Of a stretch of 64,000 nucleotides of DNA, positions 1 through 6,934 are shown one piece after another. The DNA comes from Oscillibacter ruminantium GH1 (lineage in GTDB: Bacteria > Bacillota > Clostridia > Oscillospirales > Oscillospiraceae). Position 1 is the first letter of the stretch. Every line of letters starts with the position of its first letter. The stretch lies in NCBI RefSeq assembly GCF_000307265.1, contig NZ_DF158899.1, positions 124,001-188,000 on the forward strand, given 5' to 3'. Position numbers and translations under genes: made by a program. The notes below the pieces were generated by a model. The model made no database searches. It saw only the letters and a list, made by a program, of their open reading frames with translations, and had not been told where the DNA came from.

Positions 1-800
1 TTACCCAACAGACCACCACGGACCATCTTGCGCAAAAGCAGCGCGGGACGATACTTGCCGTCGCCAGTCTCGTTGTACAGAGTTTCCATGATCGCCAGGC
101 ACACGTCCAGGCCGATGAAATCGCCCAGAGCCAGAGGGCCCATGGGATGATTCGCGCCCAGCATCATCGCCTTGTCAATATCCTCGACAGAAGCGACACC
201 GGTCTCCACAAGGCCGATGGCCTCGTTGATCATGGGGATGAGAACCTTATTTACCACAAAGCCGGGAGCCTCGGCAACCTCGATGGGATCCTTGCCGATT
301 TCCTTGGACAGATTGTAGACAAAATCGAAAGTCTCCTGAGTGGTGTTGGCGCCCCGGATGATCTCCACCAGCTTCATGCTGGGAACGGGATTGAAGAAGT
401 GCATACCGATGACGGGGTGCTTCAGGCCATGGCCCATCTCAGTAATGGAAAGAGAAGATGTATTGGAAGCGAAGATGGTGCTCTCCTTGCACATGGCGTC
501 CAGCTCATTGAGCAGTTCCTTCTTGGTAGCCATCTCTTCCTTGACGCACTCGATGATGAGATCGGCGTCCGCTGCGGCAGACTTCTCTTCCACCAGCACG
601 TTGGCCATCAGGGCGTCTTTCGCCTCCTGGGTCATCTTGCCCTTCTCGACGCGCTTCTGCAGGGACGCAGCCAGCTTATCCTTGTGCTTCTGCGCGGAAG
701 CGACGGAACTTGCATACATCAGAGCGGTGTGGCCCTTGGCCGCAAAAACCTGAGCAATGCCGCTGCCCATGGTACCGGCGCCAAAAACTGCAACTTTCAT
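1..800 (-). CDS. hbd: 3-hydroxybutyryl-CoA dehydrogenase, C-terminus cut by window edge
   Basis: Cytoplasmic NAD(P)-dependent enzyme that interconverts acetoacetyl-CoA and 3-hydroxybutyryl-CoA in butyrate formation. The protein starts MKVAVFGAGTMGSGIAQVFA, a Rossmann GxGxxG dinucleotide site, and later shows the family motifs GMHFFNPVP and APGFVVNK. About 266 codons are visible and the frame is still open at base 1; the family is about 280 residues, so only the last dozen or so are missing. An AGGAG lies just upstream of the ATG. It follows crt by about 60 bases on the same strand, so the two are probably co-transcribed; bcd/etf genes may lie beyond the edge. Confidence 0.95.
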   Translation of the reverse strand, partial: MKVAVFGAGTMGSGIAQVFAAKGHTALMYASSVASAQKHKDKLAASLQKRVEKGKMTQEAKDALMANVLVEEKSAAADADLIIECVKEEMATKKELLNELDAMCKESTIFASNTSSLSITEMGHGLKHPVIGMHFFNPVPSMKLVEIIRGANTTQETFDFVYNLSKEIGKDPIEVAEAPGFVVNKVLIPMINEAIGLVETGVASVEDIDKAMMLGANHPMGPLALGDFIGLDVCLAIMETLYNETGDGKYRPALLLRKMVRGGLLG

Positions 801-859
801 ACTGATCCTCCTATTTATTATAATAATTCCGTGGGATTTATTTCATAAATGCTGATTGA

Positions 860-1636
860 TCAGCAATTTACAAACGGATCGTGTTTCCGCTTTTCAACAA
901 AAGCAGACATGGCGTTCTTCTGGTCCGTAGTCTCGAAGCAGGAGCCAAACAGCTTCTCTTCCACCACCACAGCCTGATCCATATCGACCTGCAGCCCGTC
1001 GTTGATCGCCTTTTTGCAGGCGCGGACAGCAATCGGAGCGTTTCCGGCAATGCGGGAAGCCATTTTCTCTGCCTCCGCCATCAACTCTTCAACCGGATAC
1101 ACGGCCTGAACCAGCCCAACACTCAAAGCCTCGGGAGCCTTCATATTGCGGGCGGTGTAGATCAGTTCCTTCGCCTTACCCGGCCCAATCAGGCGGGCCA
1201 TGCGCTGTGTTCCGCCAAAGCCCGGGGTAATGCCAAGGCCAACCTCCGGCTGTCCAAAGACTGCCGTTTCGGCACACAGGCGAATGTCGCAACTCATCGC
1301 CAGCTCGCAGCCGCCGCCCAGAGCGAAGCCGTTCACCGCCGCAATGGTGGGAACGCTCAGCGTCTCCAGCTTGCGGAACACGTCGTTTCCGTGCTTGCCA
1401 AAAGCCTCGCCCTCCGCCTTGGTCAGGCCGCTCATCTGCGCGATATCCGCTCCGGCCACAAAGGCCTTTTGTCCCGCGCCGGTGACGATCAGGCACCGAA
1501 CAGAGGCGGGATCAATGGAATCCAGCACCTTGTCCAACTGGGAAATGACCTCGTCGTTCAGCGCGTTCAGCGCCTCGGGGCGGTTCACAGTCAGGACCGC
1601 GATATCACCCTTGTGCTCCAATTCTACAAACGCCAT
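860..1636 (-). CDS. crt: Enoyl-CoA hydratase / crotonase (3-hydroxybutyryl-CoA dehydratase)
   Basis: 258-residue crotonase-fold enzyme that dehydrates 3-hydroxybutyryl-CoA to crotonyl-CoA. Family signatures are visible: AFVAGADIAQM (oxyanion-hole region), NGFALGGGCELAMSCDIR, and GQPEVGLGITPGFGGTQR with the catalytic Glu region. The length is normal. An AGGAGGA site precedes the ATG. It is the first gene of the crt-hbd unit, with a good sigma-A promoter at 1713-1741. The hbd partner makes the butyrate-pathway role more likely than fatty acid degradation. Confidence 0.95.
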   Translation of the reverse strand: MAFVELEHKGDIAVLTVNRPEALNALNDEVISQLDKVLDSIDPASVRCLIVTGAGQKAFVAGADIAQMSGLTKAEGEAFGKHGNDVFRKLETLSVPTIAAVNGFALGGGCELAMSCDIRLCAETAVFGQPEVGLGITPGFGGTQRMARLIGPGKAKELIYTARNMKAPEALSVGLVQAVYPVEELMAEAEKMASRIAGNAPIAVRACKKAINDGLQVDMDQAVVVEEKLFGSCFETTDQKNAMSAFVEKRKHDPFVNC

Positions 1637-1712
1637 GTCTTCCTCCTTTTAACCTTATCAAAGGCATCTGCCATCTGGAAAAACGGACTTTGCTAAAATC
1701 CTCACAATGTTT

Positions 1713-1741
1713 ATTATAGTTTCTCCCGCTCCAATTATCAA
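1713..1741 (-). promoter_or_regulatory. Sigma-A promoter for crt-hbd
   Basis: On the minus strand TTGATA (1741-1736), 17 bases, TATAAT (1718-1713), about 75 bases upstream of the crt start. Confidence 0.75.
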
Positions 1742-1888
1742 GTGCAATCGTAGAAGAAATCCGACAAATCTTCCTTTTTTACACTTCGCACAAATTCGTT
1801 GCGTAAATTTATGCGATTGTGTGAATCTATTAACGGATATTGGTAGAAAGGTTCCTTTCCAGCCGGATTTTTTCTCGTTCCCTGTACA

Positions 1889-1917
1889 TTTACAAACAAG
1901 AAAAACTATGCTATAAT
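1889..1917 (+). promoter_or_regulatory. Sigma-A promoter for trmB
   Basis: TTTACA (1889-1894), 17 bases, TATAAT (1912-1917). It lies in the crt/trmB divergent spacer (1637-1950); I see nothing else in that spacer. Confidence 0.75.
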
Positions 1918-1950
1918 AATTTGCTTTTACAATAGGAGGATGTGTCCGTT

Positions 1951-2646
1951 ATGCGAATGAGAAAGAAAAAAAATCTGGTCCCACGGATGGAGCGGTGCGC
2001 CGCGCTGCTGGTGTCCGATCCCTATTCCCTGCCCGGCCAGTGGCGGACGCTGAAGCCCAACGCTCGGGAGCTGCGGGTGGAGTTGGGCTGCGGCAAGGGC
2101 CGATTCACGGTGGAAACCGCCAAGCTGGAGCCGGATGTGCTGTTCATCGCGGTGGAGATGGTGCCGGACGCCATGGTGGTGGCCATGGAACGGTGCGCCT
2201 CAGAGGGGCTTTCCAACGTCTTTTTTGTGGATGCCAACGCCGATCAGCTGCCCTCCTTTTTTCAGACCGGAGAGGTGGACCGCATCTACATTAACTTCTG
2301 TGATCCGTGGCCTACGAAGCGCCACGCCAAGCGCCGCCTGACTCACGGAAATTTCTTGAAGCTGTACCGCAAGGTTCTGAAGTCCGATGGACAGATTCAT
2401 TTTAAAACGGACAACGCTCCCCTGTTTGAGTTTTCTGTGGAGGAGATCCCCCAGTTTGGTTTCACGCTGTCTGAAGTGACCCGGAATCTCCACGAACACG
2501 GCCCCGCCGGCGTCATGACCGACTATGAGGCAAAGTTCCATGAATTGGGCACACCCATTAACCGTCTGGTTGCAACGATGGTCGACTGGACAGAGCCGGA
2601 AAAACCGGAAGCATCGGCCGAGGACGAAACGGAATCCCCCACATAA
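1951..2646 (+). CDS. trmB: tRNA (guanine-N7-)-methyltransferase
   Basis: SAM-dependent enzyme making m7G46 in tRNA. The protein begins MRMRKKKNLVPRM, as is usual for TrmB. It has the SAM-binding segment VELGCGKGRF and the motif INFCDPWPTKRHAKRRL, with the late TDYEAKF typical of the family. I chose the ATG at 1951: the AGGAGGA at 1934-1940 almost touches a GTG at 1942 but is about ten bases from this ATG. The C-terminus carries a short charged tail (EPEKPEASAEDETES). A single gene between its own promoter and a strong terminator. Confidence 0.92.
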   Translation: MRMRKKKNLVPRMERCAALLVSDPYSLPGQWRTLKPNARELRVELGCGKGRFTVETAKLEPDVLFIAVEMVPDAMVVAMERCASEGLSNVFFVDANADQLPSFFQTGEVDRIYINFCDPWPTKRHAKRRLTHGNFLKLYRKVLKSDGQIHFKTDNAPLFEFSVEEIPQFGFTLSEVTRNLHEHGPAGVMTDYEAKFHELGTPINRLVATMVDWTEPEKPEASAEDETESPT

Positions 2647-2655
2647 CGCAGAAAC

Positions 2656-2681
2656 CGCGCGCCGGGGCGCGCGCCGTTTTT
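2656..2681 (+). terminator. Intrinsic terminator of trmB
   Basis: Perfect 8-bp GC inverted repeat (2656-2663 with 2666-2673) followed by a T run at 2677-2681. Confidence 0.75.
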
Positions 2682-2801
2682 CGGCGTTTCTTCGCTCCGA
2701 CGCGCGTCTTTTTGAAGTTTTTCTCACTCCGTGGGCCGTACCTTTGGGCTTTTCTTCCCCCGGCAGGCCATCTTTTCGAGAGGGTTCTGCTCTGAGAACA
2801 C

Positions 2802-2835
2802 AAAAAAAGGAGCTGCTTTCAGCAGCTCCTTTTTT
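2802..2835 (-). terminator. Intrinsic terminator of the infC-rpmI-rplT operon
   Basis: Inverted repeat GGAGCTGCT...AGCAGCTCC flanked by an A run on the left and a T run on the right. It can work on both strands; on the minus strand it follows rplT directly. Confidence 0.85.
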
Positions 2836-2857
2836 AATCGTAAACTGTGGGCTTCGC

Positions 2858-3211
2858 TTACGCGGCCTTCTTCGCCAGCTCGGTCAGCTGGGTGAAAGCA
2901 GCGGCGTCGTTGACGGCCATCTCAGCCAGCATCTTGCGGTTGATGGTCACGCCGGCGGTCTTCAGACCATGCATAAACGTGGAATAGTTCATGCCGTTCA
3001 GCTTGCAGGCCGCGGAAATACGGGTGATCCACAGCTGACGGAAATCGCGCTTCTTCAGACGACGGCCGGTGTAAGCATAGCTCAGGGACTTCATGACCGC
3101 TTCATTTGCAATCCGGAAGTGCTTGGACTTGTCGCCCCAATAGCCCTTCGCCAGCTTCATGACCTTATTTCTTCTCTTGCGCGTCATCAACGCGCCTTTA
3201 ACTCTTGCCAT
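2858..3211 (-). CDS. rplT: 50S ribosomal protein L20
   Basis: 117 residues, the standard length, beginning [20 protein letters not shown] with the conserved [10 protein letters not shown] and [12 protein letters not shown] segments. It binds 23S rRNA early in 50S assembly and, in Firmicutes, represses its own operon by binding the leader RNA. Last gene of infC-rpmI-rplT, 36 bases after rpmI. The attenuated leader at 4009-4207 is the likely target of its feedback. Confidence 0.98.
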   Translation of the reverse strand: MARVKGALMTRKRRNKVMKLAKGYWGDKSKHFRIANEAVMKSLSYAYTGRRLKKRDFRQLWITRISAACKLNGMNYSTFMHGLKTAGVTINRKMLAEMAVNDAAAFTQLTELAKKAA

Positions 3212-3246
3212 ATCGAAATGCCTCCTATTCTAAACCGTTCAGTATC

Positions 3247-3444
3247 TTATTTGTAGGGGATCATCTTGCGGATCGCGTCCACATTGGTCTTATCCGCATA
3301 GGTACCGGTGCGGAGGCGGCGTGTACGCTTGGTGTCCTTCTTGGTCAGGATGTGGCTCTTGAAGGCGCGGGCGCGCTTGACTTTCCCGCTCTTGCTCAGA
3401 TTGAATCTCTTCTTGGCACCGCTGTGAGTCTTCAGCTTCGGCAT
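3247..3444 (-). CDS. rpmI: 50S ribosomal protein L35
   Basis: 65 residues, basic, beginning [20 protein letters not shown], with the SHILTKK and [10 protein letters not shown] segments typical of L35. Middle gene of the operon, preceded by a GGAG site and 35 bases downstream of infC. Confidence 0.98.
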   Translation of the reverse strand: MPKLKTHSGAKKRFNLSKSGKVKRARAFKSHILTKKDTKRTRRLRTGTYADKTNVDAIRKMIPYK

Positions 3445-3479
3445 AATAGAAATCTCCTTCCGTGTGTTTGAAAAACCTG

Positions 3480-3998
3480 TTATTTACCAGTCTTGGGAGA
3501 GATGAAGATGGACATCATCCTGCCCTCCAGCTTGGCGGTCTTATCCAATGCGGCGGTCTCGGCGCACTGCTCAGCAAACCGCGTCAGCAAAGCCCGGCCA
3601 ATGTCGGTATGGGCCATCTCGCGCCCGCGGAAACGGACGGAAACCTTGACGCGATTGCCTTCGGCAATGAACTTCTGGGCATTTTTCAGCTTGGTGTTGA
3701 AATCCCCAATGTCGATTCCGGGAGACATACGAATCTCCTTGATCTCCACCACATGCTGATTCTTCCGGGCTTCCTTTTCCCGCTTGCTCTGTTCAAACCG
3801 GAACTTTCCGTAGTTCATCAGCTTGCACACAGGCGGCTTTGCCTGCGGTGAGATCTTCACCAGGTCCAGGCCCTGCTCGTCGGCGATCTTCTGCGCGTCG
3901 GCGGAAGCCATGATGCCCAGCTGCTCGCCGTCGGCTCCGATTAAACGGATCTCCCGGTCCCGGATCGCCTCGTTCAGTTCATGCTCTACACTGCTAAT
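3480..3998 (-). CDS. infC: Translation initiation factor IF-3 with an ATT start codon
   Basis: 172 residues. IF-3 binds the 30S subunit and proofreads start-codon and initiator-tRNA selection. The N domain begins with [20 protein letters not shown] and the C domain includes [20 protein letters not shown] and RFRGREMAH. No ATG, GTG or TTG fits the family's N-terminus; instead ATT (3998-3996) sits 9 bases after GGAGGT, giving [15 protein letters not shown] non-canonical AUU start is well known for infC and lets IF-3 limit its own synthesis. An open frame continues upstream to 4205, but that part is the structured leader, not protein. Confidence 0.93.
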   Translation of the reverse strand: MSSVEHELNEAIRDREIRLIGADGEQLGIMASADAQKIADEQGLDLVKISPQAKPPVCKLMNYGKFRFEQSKREKEARKNQHVVEIKEIRMSPGIDIGDFNTKLKNAQKFIAEGNRVKVSVRFRGREMAHTDIGRALLTRFAEQCAETAALDKTAKLEGRMMSIFISPKTGK

Positions 3999-4008
3999 AG
4001 TCCAAGCA

Positions 4009-4207
4009 CCTCCATTCAAAATTCGCAAAAAAAGCGGGTGCCAAATCGGCATCCGCATCACTCCCCAGACAGAGCGTCTCATTCCGAAAGTTCCGGGACG
4101 ACGCCTGCCAACAAACCGCCAGAGACGGCTTGAGTACGATGTTGACCTCTTTACCAAACGGCGGGAGGTGGAGCAGATGCATTCAGCTCTCTTTGTTTTG
4201 CTCAATT
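4009..4207 (-). promoter_or_regulatory. infC operon leader with attenuator (L20-type leader)
   Basis: About 200 bases of untranslated leader between the promoter and infC. Just before the infC ribosome site it contains an intrinsic terminator: an imperfect GC stem at 4056-4034 followed by seven T at 4033-4027 (minus strand). The same layout (long folded leader plus terminator ahead of infC-rpmI-rplT) is used in Bacillus, where L20 binding favours termination. Assigning it to that leader family is by position and architecture; I did not verify the L20 binding fold. Confidence 0.75.
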
Positions 4208-4236
4208 AGTTTATCAGTCCCGCCCGTATTTGTCAA
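4208..4236 (-). promoter_or_regulatory. Sigma-A promoter for infC-rpmI-rplT
   Basis: Minus strand TTGACA (4236-4231), 17 bases, TAAACT (4213-4208). Confidence 0.8.
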
Positions 4237-4293
4237 CCGTTATTTTCTTTTTACCTAAGAAATTTTTAATACGCATTTCTTTCCCACCCTTTT

Positions 4294-4322
4294 GTATAAA
4301 ATTCGGTTCCTGCGGCAAACTA
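4294..4322 (+). promoter_or_regulatory. Possible forespore (sigma-G/F-type) promoter
   Basis: GTATA (4294-4298), 17 bases, CAAACTA (4316-4322), some 36 bases before the Gln-rich gene. The element before the spore-protein gene near 37.5 kb has the same -10, a G(C/T)ATA -35 and the same spacing. No sigma-A promoter is evident here. Confidence 0.45.
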
Positions 4323-4358
4323 TCTTCCGTACTCAGTGAGTCGAAGGGAGGTGTTACC

Positions 4359-4508
4359 ATGGCCCAGAACCGTGAGAACAATCAGCGCGAGAATCGCCAG
4401 CAGAGCCAGCAGGAGCAGAATCAGCGCCAGAATCAGCAGAATCAGCAGAACCAGCAGGAGAACCGCAAGCAGACCCAGCAGGAGAACCGCAAGCAGACCC
4501 AGCGCTGA
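4359..4508 (+). CDS. Small Gln/Asn/Arg-rich protein, possibly a spore protein
   Basis: 49 residues made almost only of Q, N, R, E and K, starting MAQNRENNQRENRQQSQQEQ and ending with two copies of QQENRKQTQ. No Cys, Trp, Tyr, Phe or Leu, so it cannot form a normal hydrophobic core. GGGAGG lies 8 bases before the ATG and a strong terminator follows, so it is a real monocistronic gene. The composition recalls gamma-type spore proteins (Q/N-rich amino-acid stores), and the upstream element resembles a forespore promoter. I cannot assign a family, and the spore role is inference. Confidence 0.7.
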   Translation: MAQNRENNQRENRQQSQQEQNQRQNQQNQQNQQENRKQTQQENRKQTQR

Positions 4509-4515
4509 GTTGTTC

Positions 4516-4559
4516 GCAGACCGTCGGGAGCAAGATTTGCTTTCGGCGGTCTGCGCGTT
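4516..4559 (+). terminator. Intrinsic terminator after the Gln-rich gene
   Basis: Stem GCAGACCG (4516-4523) with CGGTCTGC (4547-4554), then GCGTTTT. Confidence 0.7.
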
Positions 4560-4679
4560 TTATGCCGCGCGATTCGCAATAAAAATCGGCGAAGGCGGCA
4601 GATCGTCTCTTGCGATTTTGCATAGAACGTGTTATCGTTGCTTTCATATTGTGTGCGCCACGCGCAGGAGGAATTCCAA

Positions 4680-5594
4680 ATGAACGCAACAAAGCAGACC
4701 TCCCTCGGATACTTTTTTGCCCTGTTCACCGTGGTGGTATGGGGAACTACATTTGTTGCCAGCAAACAGCTGCTGGCAGTTTATACCCCCGCCCGCATTA
4801 TGCTGATGCGGTTTGTTCTGGCCTACCTCGCGCTGTGGATCATCCGCCCCCGCCCGCTGAAGCTCCCTTGGAAAACGGAGCTGCGTTTTCTCGTGCTGGG
4901 CGTGTCGGGCTGTTCCCTGTATTTTCTGACGGAAAATACCGCTCTGCTTTACACCACCGCTGCGAACGTCAGCATCATTGTCTCTGCCGCCCCGATTTTC
5001 ACGGCAATTTTGGCTCATTTTATGATTGATGAAAAGTTTCACAGAAATACCCTATTCGGTTTTCTTGTGGCATTCGCCGGAGTGGTGCTTGTGGTATGCA
5101 ACGGCGCGTTTGTCCTTCACCTCAGCCCGATGGGAGACCTGTTGGCGCTGCTGGCGGCTTGCTGCTGGGCCGTATACTCCGTTTTGCTGCGCCGGACAGC
5201 GGCAGATCTGGACCCAATCCTTGTCACCCGGCGAACCATGCTCTGGGGCATGATTACCGCCATTCCCATGTCTATTCCCGGCGGAGCGTTTACCCTCTCG
5301 CCGCTGTCCTCCCCCCTGTTGGCGTTCGACCTGCTGTTCTTGGGTCTGATCGGCAGCGCTTTGTGTTACGTGCTGTGGGCAAAGGCATTCACACTGCTGG
5401 GCGTGGTTCCCACCAACAACTGCATTTACCTGATTCCCTTTGTCACCATCGTGGCGGCTCATTTTACGCTGAAAGAGCCGATTTCCGCAGCCGCGATTCT
5501 CGGCGCGGGCCTCATCACCGCCGGGGTAGTTCTGGCTCAGCGGCGAAAGATTGATGACGGTGCGCCGAAGGCGGAACTTTCAGAGGAAACCTGA
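4680..5594 (+). CDS. DMT-superfamily (EamA) transporter
   Basis: 304-residue inner-membrane protein with about ten hydrophobic segments arranged as two EamA repeats. The N-terminal FFALFTVVVWGTTFVASKQL is the usual first helix of this family, and the second repeat begins near GDLLALLAACCWAVYSVLLR. The family exports metabolites or amino acids; the substrate cannot be told. Start chosen by AGGAGG (4666-4671) eight bases before the ATG. Single gene with a strong terminator. Confidence 0.88.
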   Translation: MNATKQTSLGYFFALFTVVVWGTTFVASKQLLAVYTPARIMLMRFVLAYLALWIIRPRPLKLPWKTELRFLVLGVSGCSLYFLTENTALLYTTAANVSIIVSAAPIFTAILAHFMIDEKFHRNTLFGFLVAFAGVVLVVCNGAFVLHLSPMGDLLALLAACCWAVYSVLLRRTAADLDPILVTRRTMLWGMITAIPMSIPGGAFTLSPLSSPLLAFDLLFLGLIGSALCYVLWAKAFTLLGVVPTNNCIYLIPFVTIVAAHFTLKEPISAAAILGAGLITAGVVLAQRRKIDDGAPKAELSEET

Positions 5595-5614
5595 TCTCCG
5601 GCCCCTTAAAAGCA

Positions 5615-5669
5615 AACTCCCCCATGGTTCAGCAGGGCAACAGCCTGCTGAACCATGGGGGAGTTTTTT
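5615..5669 (+). terminator. Long-stem terminator after the DMT transporter
   Basis: A 22-bp perfect stem (5615-5636 with 5644-5665) followed by a T run to 5669. The stem also has an A-rich left flank, so it may stop transcripts from the right as well. Confidence 0.85.
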
Positions 5670-5773
5670 CAAGCGAATAGATGTCTGCCGATGGGCGGCA
5701 GACTCCGCACAAGGCCGCCGATCCGCATATCCTATGTTATAAGGAAGTGCCGCAGACAGACCTCGTTTGAAAT

Positions 5774-6142
5774 TTACGCATTTTTCTCCACAAATTCCGA
5801 AATACGGGCAAAGGTTTCGTCATTCAAATCATGCTCAACCTTGCAGGCATCCTCTGCGGCGATCTCCTCCGAGACGCCCAGAATCGTAAACAGCTTTGTA
5901 AGCGTCTTGTGGCGACGATAGATTCGGGTCGCAATCTCCATCCCGCTGTCATTCAGTGAGATCAGCCCGTCCGGCGCCATGGTAATGTATCCATTTTCCC
6001 GCAGCTTCTTCATGGCGATGCTGACGCTGGGCTTGGAGTAGCCCAACTCATTCACAATGTCAATGGAACGCACGGAACCCAGCCGCTCCCGCAAGATCAA
6101 AATTGATTCCAAGTAGTCCTCTGCCGACTCATGAATCACCAT
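5774..6142 (-). CDS. DtxR/MntR-family metal-dependent repressor
   Basis: 122 residues. The N-terminal winged helix-turn-helix (about 1-65) contains SAEDYLESILIL and SVRSIDIVNELGYSKPSVS, and the dimerisation helix has RIYRRHKTL, followed by AAEDACKVEHDLNDETF, which carries the metal-ligand region (Glu-Asp-Cys, Glu-His). It lacks the C-terminal SH3-like domain, as in MntR-type members. Fe or Mn is the likely co-repressor. The ATG at 6142 has AGGAGG seven bases upstream. No metal transporter is adjacent. Confidence 0.88.
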   Translation of the reverse strand: MVIHESAEDYLESILILRERLGSVRSIDIVNELGYSKPSVSIAMKKLRENGYITMAPDGLISLNDSGMEIATRIYRRHKTLTKLFTILGVSEEIAAEDACKVEHDLNDETFARISEFVEKNA

Positions 6143-6267
6143 AGTCCCGCCTCCTCGCTGGCAGTTTTGCGGCGGCACTCTCGCATCGCCGACAGTCGAA
6201 TGTATCTATGTTAACACAAATAGAAAAATTTGCAAGTCTGTACCCCCGAAGTTTTGGCAGCCCCCGC

Positions 6268-6699
6268 TCACATCGCCCCCAGCGCATTGGGAATGGGTGT
6301 GGACATCACGATCAGCGTCTGCGTCCTGCCAAACCTTTGAAGCGTCTTCACCATTTGCTCCAGCTCATCGGTATTTCGGAAGGAGGCGAAGATGCTCATG
6401 GAAAATGCGCCGGTGACATGGTGCATCCACTGTACCCCCTCCAGTTCCCGCACACACGCCACAAACGCATCCTGCCGCTCCGGCGGGAGAGTGACGTTGA
6501 TGATAGCCCGGACATTTTCCTCCATCTTGCGGGTGTTAACAACGGCGGTATATCCGGTGATAACGCCCCCGCGCTCCAGCTTGCGGATGCGTTCCGCAAC
6601 AGCCGGAGGCGTAAGAGCCACTTTTTCGGCAATCTTTTTCAAAGACATTCTGCCATCTTTTTGAAGGCACTGCAATATCCCGTGGTCCACTTCATCCAT
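6268..6699 (-). CDS. Lrp/AsnC-family transcriptional regulator
   Basis: 143 residues: an N-terminal helix-turn-helix (MDEVDHGILQCLQKDGRMSL, then IAEKVALTPPAVAERIRKLE) and a C-terminal RAM ligand-binding domain (from about residue 65). Members sense amino acids as octamers or dimers. It is divergent from the carboxyltransferase gene at 6935 across a 235-base AT-rich spacer, so it may control it. AAAGGAG precedes the ATG. Confidence 0.92.
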   Translation of the reverse strand: MDEVDHGILQCLQKDGRMSLKKIAEKVALTPPAVAERIRKLERGGVITGYTAVVNTRKMEENVRAIINVTLPPERQDAFVACVRELEGVQWMHHVTGAFSMSIFASFRNTDELEQMVKTLQRFGRTQTLIVMSTPIPNALGAM

Positions 6700-6823
6700 G
6701 AAAACGCTCCTTTATTTTCCTATGGTTCTCTTTATAAAAACAGGTAAAAATATGGTTGTAACTTCTTTTCAAAAGCAAAAAGTGCCTCATGCGCTTTCCT
6801 TTTCATTAAAATCGCAGGTCCGG

Positions 6824-6852
6824 TTGCTTTGATGGATCAAGTATATTATAAA
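6824..6852 (+). promoter_or_regulatory. Sigma-A promoter for the carboxyltransferase gene
   Basis: TTGCTT (6824-6829), 17 bases, TATAAA (6847-6852), about 80 bases before the start at 6935. Confidence 0.6.
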
Positions 6853-6934
6853 TAAGTCAGAAGTGCAACCAACGATTTGATTTGTGAAAAGCGCCAAATT
6901 TGACGCAGAATATTTTAGAACGGAGAAAACTGAC

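Noticed and set aside
3999-4205. Upstream extension of infC to an ATG or TTG near 4205
   Set aside because: The extension has no similarity to IF-3 and runs through the leader and its terminator; the ATT start has a good ribosome site and the right N-terminus.
4426-4503. Tandem repeat of about 24-27 bases, considered as a CRISPR-like or microsatellite repeat
   Set aside because: It is explained by the repeated QQENRKQTQ codons in the Gln-rich gene; there are no spacers.
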